Assembly: GCA_964479275.1 (NCBI GenBank)
Contig: CAYZLR010000074.1
Coordinates: 1 to 16,418 of the forward strand
From: CALLPQ01 sp964479275
GTDB lineage: Bacteria; Pseudomonadota; Alphaproteobacteria; Caulobacterales; Parvularculaceae
Length of the DNA stretch: 16,418 nt
Direction: 5' to 3'
A program made the position numbers and the translations under genes. The notes under the pieces are model-generated. The model searched no databases, had not been told where the DNA came from, and saw nothing but the letters and a program-made list of their open reading frames with translations. This document shows, piece by piece, positions 1 to 7,065 of the stretch (position 1 is its first letter; every line of letters starts with the position of its first letter).

Positions 1-54
1 GGAACTACTTCTCAGTCGCAGGATACGACTGAAAGTAAATTGAATCTGCTCTAG
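1..54 (+). CDS. possible C-terminal tail of an upstream gene
   Basis: Frame 1 is open from the window edge to a TAG at 52-54 and would encode 17 residues, mostly polar (ending SKLNLL). The other two plus frames stop earlier, and a double-hairpin terminator in the same direction follows about 110 bp later, which fits a plus-strand gene ending here. A 54-bp open frame is weak evidence alone, and I do not recognise the protein. Confidence 0.2.
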   Translation, partial: GTTSQSQDTTESKLNLL

Positions 55-117
55 GCGCCCGCAAAAAGAACCAATAACAAATGAGCGGCAATCAGGTTTT
101 CGCAAAAGAGTCGCCGG

Positions 118-217
118 AGCGCCTCAGCATCAAATCGAATCGAATCGAATCAAGGAGGCGCTTTAAAGCACCTCGACCTCAAATTGAGTCGCCGTGGTGC
201 TTTAAGTCTTTCTTTTT
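118..217 (+). terminator. tandem-hairpin intrinsic terminator
   Basis: Two inverted repeats abut. The first pairs AGCGCCTC (118-125) with GAGGCGCT (155-162) around a loop carrying 3.8 copies of the pentamer AATCG (133-151). The second pairs TTAAAGCACC (163-172) with GGTGCTTTAA (196-205), has a smaller CGAC/GTCG helix inside it, and is followed by a T-rich tract (206-218). This order fits rho-independent termination of a plus-strand transcript entering from the left. The minus-strand side lacks a matching T-tract, so it is less convincing as the terminator of yghU. Confidence 0.6.
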
Positions 218-282
218 TCGCATTTATTGCTGTTCAACCGGTTCCCACAGACACGCAAAATGCATTAAGCCAAATAATGTAT

Positions 283-1152
283 TCACCCTTGGAGCTTATC
301 CATGGTCTTGGTCTTAAAATCACCAGCATCATGGCGCTCCAATAGCTGCTCTTCTGGCACTCCCCAAGCGCGGTTGACCATCCGCCCTCTTTTTACCGCC
401 GCTCTGGCCGCAATTTCATCTGTCCAGCGATTCATATGCTTATAAGAAGCGGTATCGAGAAACTCACCTGCTTCATATAGCTTCCCTTGTACAAGCACAC
501 CATACCATGGCCAAATGGCGATATCAGCGATGGAATATTCATCACCCGCCATGAATTGATGTTGACTAAGATGGCGGTCTAGCACATCGAGTTGGCGCTT
601 CACCTCCATGGCAAAACGATCAATGCAATATTCAATTTTAAAGGGTGCATAGGCATAGAAATGGCCGAAACCACCCCCGAGATAAGGCGCACTCCCCATT
701 TGCCAAAACAACCAGTTCATCGCTTCTACGCGTTTCATAGGGTCTTTAGGTAATAATGCGCCAAATTTTTCAGCCAAGTATAAGAGAATCGATCCTGATT
801 CAAAAACACGCACGGGCTTTTCACCGCTTCTATCCAAAAGGGCCGGAATTTTCGAGTTGGGGTTAATTTGTGTAAATCCACTAGAAAACTGATGCCCTTC
901 ACGGATATTAATCAAATGAGCATCATATTCAGCACCTGCATGACCAAGGGCCAAAAGCTCCTCCAGCATCACCGTAATCTTTACCCCATTGGGAGTCGCG
1001 AGCGAGTAAAGCTGCAAAGGGTGTTTACCGACAGGTAGATCTTTTTCGTGGGTTGCACCAGAAATCGGACGGTTAATGTTGGCAAATGCGCCGCCACTTT
1101 CCGCTTCCCATTTCCAAACTTTGGGCGGGGTGTAATCAGCAGGTTGGTTCAT
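283..1152 (-). CDS. yghU: YghU-type glutathione S-transferase / disulfide-bond oxidoreductase
   Basis: A 289-residue cytosolic protein of the nu-class-like YghU family, which binds glutathione and reduces disulfides or organic hydroperoxides. The family's N-terminal extension (KVWKWEAESGGAFANINRP, then the THEK and LPVGKHPLQLYSL blocks) is present. A thioredoxin-fold domain follows with TPNG (53-56), the cis-proline block NPNSKIPAL (97-105) and the glutathione-contacting FESGS (117-121). An all-helical C-terminal domain contains GGGFGHFYAYAP. Length and sequence are nearly colinear with E. coli YghU (288 aa) from start to the terminal DKLQG, so the start is secure. GGAG sits 9 nt upstream of the ATG. 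It is separated from the DUF3297 gene by about 300 bp of repeats and probably has its own promoter. Physiological substrate unknown. Confidence 0.93.
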   Translation of the reverse strand: MNQPADYTPPKVWKWEAESGGAFANINRPISGATHEKDLPVGKHPLQLYSLATPNGVKITVMLEELLALGHAGAEYDAHLINIREGHQFSSGFTQINPNSKIPALLDRSGEKPVRVFESGSILLYLAEKFGALLPKDPMKRVEAMNWLFWQMGSAPYLGGGFGHFYAYAPFKIEYCIDRFAMEVKRQLDVLDRHLSQHQFMAGDEYSIADIAIWPWYGVLVQGKLYEAGEFLDTASYKHMNRWTDEIAARAAVKRGRMVNRAWGVPEEQLLERHDAGDFKTKTMDKLQG

Positions 1153-1175
1153 CAGGTCTTACTCCAAATTATCGG

Positions 1176-1204
1176 TTCATAAAAATTACTACTGAAACTG
1201 GCAA
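1176..1204 (-). promoter_or_regulatory. candidate sigma70 promoter for yghU
   Basis: On the minus strand TTGCCA (1199-1204) lies 17 bp from TATGAA (1176-1181). These match the -35 and -10 consensus at 5/6 and 4/6 positions. Predicted transcription would start near 1169, just upstream of the GGAG ribosome-binding site and the yghU ATG at 1152. Inferred from motif and spacing only. Confidence 0.4.
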
Positions 1205-1357
1205 GATCGAATGGTTATTCAAGTGAAAAAGCCTGATAATCCTGAAAATCTCATAACACCTCGCGCAATTGTGTAGTTTTCCGGTAAGCTTGAGCCAACC
1301 GGGAAGATACCGGGAACAAAAGGCATTAAGATCATATGCCCTATTCGTTATGCCCCA

Positions 1358-1461
1358 TTTCTGGTGCGAATAACCGCAAGCACTTATTCGCGAAACGCTC
1401 TTGTTTTTGAGGTTCGCGTTTCTGGTGCGAACAACCGCACGCACTTATTCGCGAAACGCTC
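1358..1461. repeat. tandem 43-bp repeat with internal hairpins (61-bp period)
   Basis: Two direct copies, 1358-1400 and 1419-1461, differ at 2 of 43 positions and are separated by 18 bp. Each contains an inverted repeat. Copy 1 pairs GCGAATAA (1366-1373) with TTATTCGC (1384-1391) around a 10-nt loop. Copy 2 pairs GCGAACAA (1427-1434) with TTATTCGC (1445-1452), and an outer GCGTTTC/GAAACGC helix (1416-1422 with 1453-1459) extends the stem. The single difference in the copy 2 arm gives a G-U pair in minus-strand RNA but a C-A mismatch in plus-strand RNA. Copy 2 ends within the stop codon of the DUF3297 gene. The rest of the 1153-1459 gap holds the yghU promoter candidate and no convincing gene. 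Confidence 0.8.
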
Positions 1462-1714
1462 AGCGATTATCGTTTTTAATCCAAACCTCAACATCACCTT
1501 TTAACGTGATTGTCAAAGGATTACCTTTGCGATCAAGGGCTTTACCGGCGGCAACTTTAATCCACCCCTCGGAAATACAATATTCCTCAACATTGTTTTT
1601 TTCCTCTCCCTTAAAACGTACACCAATACCATGTTCCAAGAGAGGTCCATTATAATATGGACTTGTCGGATTTACACTTAATCGGTCGGGCAGTTGAATA
1701 TCTGTATTAGTCAT
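1460..1714 (-). CDS. DUF3297 family protein
   Basis: An 84-residue soluble protein of the DUF3297 family, whose function is unknown. The recognisable family pattern is present: PDRLSVNPTSPYY, then LLEHGIGVRFKG, the acidic NVEEYCISEGW block, and KALDRKGNPLTI followed by LKGDVEVW. There is no signal peptide or membrane segment. The start at 1714 is the only plausible ATG and precedes MTNTDIQLPDRL, in line with the family; the upstream ribosome-binding site is weak. It lies downstream of gltX in the same orientation, about 140 bp away. Its stop codon overlaps the last bases of the hairpin repeat, so its 3' mRNA end probably carries that structure. Confidence 0.85.
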   Translation of the reverse strand: MTNTDIQLPDRLSVNPTSPYYNGPLLEHGIGVRFKGEEKNNVEEYCISEGWIKVAAGKALDRKGNPLTITLKGDVEVWIKNDNR

Positions 1715-1854
1715 AAAATGGTTTTACCGCGCTATAGAAGTTTACATCAAGGGAGAAGAACACTTAAAAATTCTTTTGAAAAATTTTTTCCTATTTTAAT
1801 GCACTTCGCCTATTTGGGTATCAATTATCAAAAAGATTACCCTAAATTTCCGTC

Positions 1855-3213
1855 TTATATCCGCTCACCGCGTAACCTTGCTTTGGCTTTTTCAGCGCCG
1901 ATCAGGACAAATAACCCGTTCATTTCAGGCCCATGGGATTTTCCCGTCAATGCCTGACGTAAAGGCATAAAGAGTTTTTTGCCTTTCGCACCAGTTTGCT
2001 CTTTTACTGCACCTACAAACTCCGACCAACTTTTATCTGTTAACGGACCATCGGGAACCAGGCTGGCGGCTTGATTTGCGAAATCAGGATCATCAATGAC
2101 TGGCACTATTGGCCCTGAAATAACCTCATGCCATTCGATCACATCTTGCGCACGAGTTAAATTTGCGCGCACACTATCCCACAATGGTTCAGACACACCG
2201 GATTTTTCAAACCGCGGCGCAATATCAGCCCAAGACATATCGTGAAGAAGTTTCGAATTTAAGCCCAGTAACTCTTCCATATCAAAACGCGCTGGCGCAC
2301 GGCCCATTTTGGTAAAATCAAACTCAGCTGCGAGCACAGACAGATCAGGCTGAGCAACCACTGGGTCAGCCGTGCCCAGCTTCGCCAGTAAACTGGTAAT
2401 TGCCGCTGGTTCTATACCATCATGGCGCATCGCTTCTATGGATAGTGAGCCGAGCCGTTTGGATAATCCTTCCCCGTCACTTCCAATCAATAATGAATGA
2501 TGGGCAAATTGGGGAGCACTCACTTCTCCAGTTGCATTTTTGCATACACGCGCAAGCTCTTTGATGATTTCAATTTGCACCGCGGTGTTGGTGACATGAT
2601 CCTCGCCGCGGATAACATGAGTGATCTTAAAATCTACATCATCAATGCAGCTTGGTAGAGTATACAAATATTGCCCATCTGCACGTATTAAAACCGGATC
2701 AGAAACACTCGCCGTGTCAACACTGGTTTCCCCGCGAATTAAATCATTCCAAGTCACGGCCTTTTGAGAAAGCTTATAACGCCAATGTGGTGTGCTCCCC
2801 TCCGCTTTTAAACTTGCAATATCACTATCACTAAGGTTCAATCCGGCCCGGTCATAGATCGGCGGTAAACCTCGGGCCCTTTGCAGCTTTCTCTTGCGGT
2901 CAAGCTCTTCAGCGCTTTCATAGCAAGCGTACAAAAGACCATCTTCACGCAAGCGATCCGCAATTTCATCATATTTCTCAAACCGTGAGGATTGAGAGGC
3001 GGTTAAATCATGGTTTAAGCCAAGCCAGGATAAATCTTCGTGAATGCCATCTTCATAATCTTGGGTCGATCGCCCTTGATCTGTATCATCGATGCGCAAC
3101 ATAAATTGTCCGCCATGACTGCGCGCAAACAACCAATTCCATAAAGCCGCACGGACATTTCCCACATGGATTTTTCCTGTCGGGGAAGGTGCAAATCGAA
3201 CAACAACACTCAT
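1855..3213 (-). CDS. gltX: glutamate--tRNA ligase
   Basis: Class I glutamyl-tRNA synthetase, 452 residues, attaching glutamate to tRNA-Glu (or to tRNA-Gln in organisms using the amidotransferase route). It opens with RFAPSPTGKIHVGN, where HVGN (16-19) is the HIGH signature. IDDTD (41-45), HVIRGEDH (199-206) and the KMSKS-equivalent LSKR (250-253) follow. The C-terminal half is the helical anticodon-binding region, ending KARLRGERI. GGAAAG upstream of the ATG supports the start. The variant loop reading LSKRLGSLS and the moderate length resemble the second GluRS paralogue found in many alphaproteobacteria, so another gltX may exist elsewhere. That is inference; the enzyme class is certain. The gap to glpK is about 90 bp, same strand. 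Confidence 0.95.
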   Translation of the reverse strand: MSVVVRFAPSPTGKIHVGNVRAALWNWLFARSHGGQFMLRIDDTDQGRSTQDYEDGIHEDLSWLGLNHDLTASQSSRFEKYDEIADRLREDGLLYACYESAEELDRKRKLQRARGLPPIYDRAGLNLSDSDIASLKAEGSTPHWRYKLSQKAVTWNDLIRGETSVDTASVSDPVLIRADGQYLYTLPSCIDDVDFKITHVIRGEDHVTNTAVQIEIIKELARVCKNATGEVSAPQFAHHSLLIGSDGEGLSKRLGSLSIEAMRHDGIEPAAITSLLAKLGTADPVVAQPDLSVLAAEFDFTKMGRAPARFDMEELLGLNSKLLHDMSWADIAPRFEKSGVSEPLWDSVRANLTRAQDVIEWHEVISGPIVPVIDDPDFANQAASLVPDGPLTDKSWSEFVGAVKEQTGAKGKKLFMPLRQALTGKSHGPEMNGLFVLIGAEKAKARLRGERI

Positions 3214-3304
3214 TTAAAAGCTTTCCAAAATACAAACATCAAGATTTCATTGCTAATGCACTATTCTGGCTGCGAGGGCAAATTATCACAAAATCGCGTG
3301 TACT

Positions 3305-4789
3305 TTAGCTTTTTGTCCGATCGACCGCTTTTTGCCATCCGGCCATCAATTTTGCTTTTTCACCAGGTTCCATTGCCGGTTCAAATTTAGCATTACTTCG
3401 CCAGAGATTGGCAATATCATCCAAGGATGAATAAATCCCGACTTGCAACCCAGCCATACAAGCTGCTCCTAATGCTGTTGTTTCCATGACTTCAGGGCGC
3501 TCAACACTGATCCCTAAAACATCCGCTAGAAACTGCATCGCCCAATCGTTTAAGACCATACCACCATCAACCCGCAATACTTCTGGTGTGGCACCATCGG
3601 CACTCATTGCGGTTAATAAATCCGCCGTCTGATAAACTACCGACTCTAGCGCCGCTCTGGCGAGATGGGCGCGCCCAGACCCCCGAGTCAGACCGTAAAT
3701 TGCGCCGCGCGCCGACGGGTCCCAATGAGGAGACCCAAGACCCGTGAAGGCGGGCACAAGATAAACACCTCCATTATCAGAGAGTGAACGGGCAAGTCCC
3801 TCGGTCTCAGCTGCATTTTTAATAATACCCAATTCATCTCTAAGCCATTGCACCGCCGCGCCAGCAATAAAAATTGATCCCTCAATCGCATAAGAGGTCT
3901 CGCCATTAATGCGATAGCCAATGGTTGTGAGAAGATGATTCTTTGAAGCAACCGCTTTTTCTCCAGTGTTGACGAGGACAAAACACCCCGTGCCATAGGT
4001 GCTCTTAATTGAACCTGGCGTGAAGCAGGCTTGGCCAATCGCGGCAGCTTGTTGGTCACCGGCAACACCAGCAATTGGAATTTCACGGCCAAACAAATTA
4101 GCGGTGGTCAAACCAAAATCATCGGCACAATCTTTTACGACCGGCATCATGGAGGCAGGCACATTAAAAATAGAGAGTAGTTCTTCGTCCCATTCATGGG
4201 TATGAATGTTATAAAGGCTCGTCCGTGAGGCATTGGTCACATCCGTGACATGCATTTTCCCGCCTGTCAGTTTCCAGATTAGGTAACTATCAACGGTCCC
4301 AAATGCCAGATGCCCCTTTTTGGCAAGTGTTCGCGCACCTTCTACATGATCAAGTATCCAGGCCACTTTCGTTGCTGAAAAATAAGGATCGAGCAACAAA
4401 CCCGTTTTCGCTGTTACCGTTTTTTCATAATCCTTTGCCTTTAACCGTGCACACTCATCAGCAGTGCGCCGGTCTTGCCAAACAATTGCATTATAAAGGG
4501 GCTCTCCCGTCATCCGGTTCCAGACCAGTGTTGTCTCCCGCTGGTTCGTAATCCCAATGGCGGCAACAACCCCCTTTGATGCTTCCGCCTCACCCATTGC
4601 CTCTCTCGAAACAGCCGCCACCGTATCCCAAATATCGGTTGGGTTATGTTCAACCCATCCATCTGATGGGTAATGCTGGGCAAACTCTTGTTGTGCTACA
4701 CTGACGATTCTCCCAGCACGATCAAAAACGATCGCACGTGAGCTGGTGGTTCCTTGATCAATCGCAAGAAGAAGTGGATTATCTGACAT
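3305..4789 (-). CDS. glpK: glycerol kinase
   Basis: FGGY-family kinase of 494 residues that phosphorylates glycerol to sn-glycerol 3-phosphate in the cytosol. The N-terminal phosphate-binding segment LAIDQGTTSSRAIVFD (8-23), the TNQRETT block, the WQDRRT segment and the C-terminal domain with GVAGDQQAA, STYGTGCF, ARGAIYGLTRG and VDGGMVLNDW are all present. Length is typical (about 495-502). A clear GGAGA lies just upstream of the ATG. It follows hisG by 35 bp on the same strand, so co-transcription with hisG is possible although the pathways are unrelated. No glpF, glpD or glpR is seen beside it. Confidence 0.97.
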   Translation of the reverse strand: MSDNPLLLAIDQGTTSSRAIVFDRAGRIVSVAQQEFAQHYPSDGWVEHNPTDIWDTVAAVSREAMGEAEASKGVVAAIGITNQRETTLVWNRMTGEPLYNAIVWQDRRTADECARLKAKDYEKTVTAKTGLLLDPYFSATKVAWILDHVEGARTLAKKGHLAFGTVDSYLIWKLTGGKMHVTDVTNASRTSLYNIHTHEWDEELLSIFNVPASMMPVVKDCADDFGLTTANLFGREIPIAGVAGDQQAAAIGQACFTPGSIKSTYGTGCFVLVNTGEKAVASKNHLLTTIGYRINGETSYAIEGSIFIAGAAVQWLRDELGIIKNAAETEGLARSLSDNGGVYLVPAFTGLGSPHWDPSARGAIYGLTRGSGRAHLARAALESVVYQTADLLTAMSADGATPEVLRVDGGMVLNDWAMQFLADVLGISVERPEVMETTALGAACMAGLQVGIYSSLDDIANLWRSNAKFEPAMEPGEKAKLMAGWQKAVDRTKS

Positions 4790-4824
4790 GGTGTCTCCAA
4801 AGATTTTACGTTGTCGGAAATAAT

Positions 4825-5739
4825 TTATGGCATCATTTTTTCAATATTCAGAACAAGAATACCACTTGCACCGATTGCTTTCAAAGCCTCAAGCGTATCC
4901 CAAAATACCGATTCTGGACAAACAGCGTGAACGGCGACCATATCGCTCTTTCCCGCCAGTTCCAAAATCGTGGGGGCATCAACACCGGGCAGAATTTTAG
5001 TGATTTTATCAACGGCTTCTCTAGGGGCATTCATCATCACATATTTTGCATGGCGAGAACGCATAACGCCATCAATACGCTTTAGAAACGCGTCAAAAAT
5101 TTCTTGTTTCCCTGTATTGAATTTTTTTTCATTCCGTATCAAGATGGCTTCACTATCAAAAATTTTGACAAAGGGTTTTAATCCATTGGCATCGAGTGTG
5201 GCTCCCGTTGAGACAATATCGCAAACCGCGTCAGCAATACGCAAGCGCGGCGCCACTTCCACTGACCCCTTCATCATCACCGATGTTGCGTCAATTTCAT
5301 TGGCATCGAGATATTCCTGCGTTAGTCCTGGATAGGAGGTTGCGATACGGCGCTTGGAAAGCATCTCACTTCCCGTATAGTGCCATTCTTTTGGTCCCGC
5401 AATCATCAAACGGCATTTGGAAAATCCGAGAGCTTTTACCTTAACTGCATGGGCCTCACGCTGAACGGTCAGGCGCTCTTCTTGCGCGACATTTTCTCCA
5501 ACTATTCCAATGTCGCAAGCGCCATCAGATACAAAGGCGGGAATATCATCATCGCGCAGCAACAGCAGATCAATGGGCATCTCTTCGATCCGACCATAGA
5601 GTTTATCTCGCCCTCTGGAAATCGACAGGCCACAATTTTTTAAAAGCTCTATCGTTCCATCGGATAAACGACCAGATTTTTGGATGGCAAGGCGTAGTCT
5701 GGGCGATTTTTCATCAGGATGTATTTTTTCGTCAGGCAT
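4825..5739 (-). CDS. hisG: ATP phosphoribosyltransferase, long form
   Basis: Catalyses the first step of histidine biosynthesis, joining ATP and PRPP to give phosphoribosyl-ATP. The 304-residue protein aligns along its length with E. coli HisG (299 aa): RLRLAIQKSGRLSD (14-27), RDDDIPAFV (62-70), GSVEVAPRL (158-166) and the PRPP-binding DIVSTGATLDANGL (174-187). It also has the C-terminal ACT-like allosteric domain (about 230-304) ending ILVLNIEKMMP. This makes it the long, histidine-inhibited form that needs no HisZ. Most alphaproteobacteria carry the short form plus HisZ, so this gene may have been transferred. No Shine-Dalgarno is visible before the ATG, but an in-frame stop a few codons upstream leaves no other good start. 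No other his gene lies nearby. Confidence 0.96.
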   Translation of the reverse strand: MPDEKIHPDEKSPRLRLAIQKSGRLSDGTIELLKNCGLSISRGRDKLYGRIEEMPIDLLLLRDDDIPAFVSDGACDIGIVGENVAQEERLTVQREAHAVKVKALGFSKCRLMIAGPKEWHYTGSEMLSKRRIATSYPGLTQEYLDANEIDATSVMMKGSVEVAPRLRIADAVCDIVSTGATLDANGLKPFVKIFDSEAILIRNEKKFNTGKQEIFDAFLKRIDGVMRSRHAKYVMMNAPREAVDKITKILPGVDAPTILELAGKSDMVAVHAVCPESVFWDTLEALKAIGASGILVLNIEKMMP

Positions 5740-5754
5740 CAGAGAAAGGGCTTT

Positions 5755-5785
5755 CTTGGGTCAAGGGCTTGGGTCAAAGGCTTGG
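5755..5785. repeat. 13-bp tandem repeat in the hisG leader
   Basis: CTTGGGTCAAGGG (5755-5767) is followed directly by CTTGGGTCAAAGG (5768-5780) and a partial third unit CTTGG (5781-5785). One mismatch separates the two full units. It lies 16-46 bp upstream of the hisG start codon, within its likely mRNA leader. Function unknown. Confidence 0.7.
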
Positions 5786-5839
5786 CTATGGTCATTCGCA
5801 TTCATCCTCGTCTCGTAACACTCTTGTTTGGGGACTAGC

Positions 5840-5862
5840 TTCGCGAATAACCGCTTTATTCA
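5840..5862. repeat. hairpin related to the 1358-1461 repeat
   Basis: TTCGCGAATAA (5840-5850) matches 11 bases of the hairpin arm in the 1358-1461 repeat, read on the opposite strand. It is followed by CCGCT and TTATTC, giving a GAATAA/TTATTC stem with a 5-nt loop. The preceding CTCTTGTTT (5821-5829) also matches the spacer between the two distant copies (1397-1406). It looks like a diverged third member of a small dispersed palindromic family. The rest of 5740-6011 holds only the tandem repeat and a weak promoter candidate. Confidence 0.4.
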
Positions 5863-5867
5863 AATGG

Positions 5868-5897
5868 CTTATATCAATGAAACAAAAAGACAATCAA
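5868..5897 (-). promoter_or_regulatory. candidate promoter for hisG
   Basis: On the minus strand TTGATT (5892-5897) and TATAAG (5868-5873) are separated by 18 bp and match the -35 and -10 boxes at 4/6 and 5/6. Transcription from here would give a leader of about 120 nt containing the hairpin at 5840-5862 and the 13-bp tandem repeat. Weak, motif-based call. Confidence 0.3.
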
Positions 5898-6011
5898 GGC
5901 TGATAATGATCCTCCCCGAGTACTGCACATTTCATTATCCTGTGATAAGCTCTGACAACAGCTTAATTATGGCTTTCGCACCGCTGTATTAGAGACAAAG
6001 GGCAAAATTTC

Positions 6012-7017
6012 ATGTTACTTCGATCGGGAGCTTTGAGCCTTTTTTTCGCCTTCTCACTTTGGGGATGCTCAGATCAAGAGCAAGCCTCGCATCACCACGC
6101 GCAACAGAAAACGCTGCCTTCGCTTCAACTCGCATCGTGTAAAATCGGGCTCTATATATTAGGAAATGGGCAAGACGCAGGTAAACCGCAAATTAGCATC
6201 CATACCGATCCCAGCTGGGATCAGCATAACTCTCAAGCCTTGGCCAGCTCAATCGCCCTGATTGATAATAGTATTCGTAGCCAACAAGCCGCGCATTATC
6301 TCTTTGACGTTAGCCCGGATATTAAAACGCAATACTATAATCTTGCGAAATTTACAGGATTCGATCAGCCAGAATTATCGGGGCTTTTCCTGACGCACGC
6401 TCACATCGGTCATTATCTGGGCCTTGCCCAAATTGGCCGGGAGGCTATGGGCGCAAAAAGTATAAAAACCTACGCTATGCCCGAAATGGCATCCTTTCTA
6501 AGAGAGAATGGACCGTGGAGCCAGCTTGTCACCCTTAACAATATTGCCCTTCATGAATTAATGGCTGATGCTCCCGTTAGCTTGAGCGAAAACTTGTCTG
6601 TAACACCCTTTCTGGTACCTCACCGCGATGAATATGCAGAAACAGTAGGGTATAAAATTACTTATAAAGAGAAGTCAGCTATTTATCTTCCCGATATTGA
6701 TAGCTGGGAGCAATGGGCTGAGCTGGGACATAAATCTAACAAAACTGGTCCAAGACAATCATCTGCTATTCCTGGACGCCACTTTTTACAGCGGCGATGA
6801 ATTACCTGGCCGGGATATGAGTAAAATTCCCCATCCGACAATCCAGCACACGATGAAACGACTGCAGCATTTGCCCATTAATCAGCGCACGAAACTTCAT
6901 TTCATTCATATGAACCATACAAATCCAGCTCTTGATCCTAAGAGCAAAGAAACCAGCGAGATCGAAAAAGCCGGGTTTCATGTCGCAAGACAGGATCATT
7001 TTTATTGTCTTAATTAG
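6012..7017 (+). pseudogene. PqqB-like metallo-beta-lactamase lipoprotein, frameshifted
   Basis: Two adjacent frames together encode one MBL-fold hydrolase of the PqqB-like family. Frame A (from ATG 6012) begins with a lipoprotein signal: a hydrophobic stretch and the lipobox LWGC with Cys19. It carries the metal-binding THAHIGHYLGL (128-138), the PHRDEY block and LPDIDSWEQW, then runs into unrelated sequence and stops at 6800. The expected continuation appears in the +1 frame from about 6727 (DINLTKLVQDN, LDATFYSGDELPGRDM, IPHPTIQHTM, HMNHTNP) and stops at 7017. Omitting 10 nt (6717-6726), or one G of 6725-6727, restores a single protein of about 330 residues. An 8-bp direct repeat AGCTGGGA (6702-6709, 6721-6728) brackets the lesion. 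The intact product would be an exported, membrane-anchored hydrolase of unknown substrate; no pqq genes lie nearby. It is either a real inactivating mutation or a sequencing error. Confidence 0.85.
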
Positions 7018-7065
7018 CCAATTGAAGCACGAGTATGAGTGTAAGGGCAACGAACGTCCCCTCTT

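Noticed and set aside
81..317. Plus-strand 78-residue ORF
   Set aside because: It runs through the tandem-hairpin terminator and the pentamer repeat and overlaps the 3' end of yghU; composition is not protein-like.
1169..1444. Minus-strand 91-residue ORF between the DUF3297 gene and yghU
   Set aside because: Its N-terminal third is encoded by the hairpin repeats and the rest overlaps the yghU promoter candidate; no family resemblance.
1783..1800. A/T-rich inverted repeat (GAAAAATTTTTTC) downstream of gltX as a terminator
   Set aside because: The stem is only A:T pairs and not followed by a T-tract after a GC stem in the gltX direction; a GGGTA/TACCC pair nearer the gene also lacks a T-tract.
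3688..4092. Minus-strand 134-residue ORF inside glpK
   Set aside because: Shadow of glpK in another frame; glpK is intact with all its motifs here.
4814..4824. TTGTCGGAAAT near glpK as a second regulator operator
   Set aside because: Only the left half-site matches; the GACAA arm is missing, and it lies in an unrelated gene gap.
6697..7017. Separate gene starting at TTG 6697
   Set aside because: Its product is the missing C-terminal part of the PqqB-like hydrolase encoded just upstream in another frame, so it is treated as one frameshifted gene.
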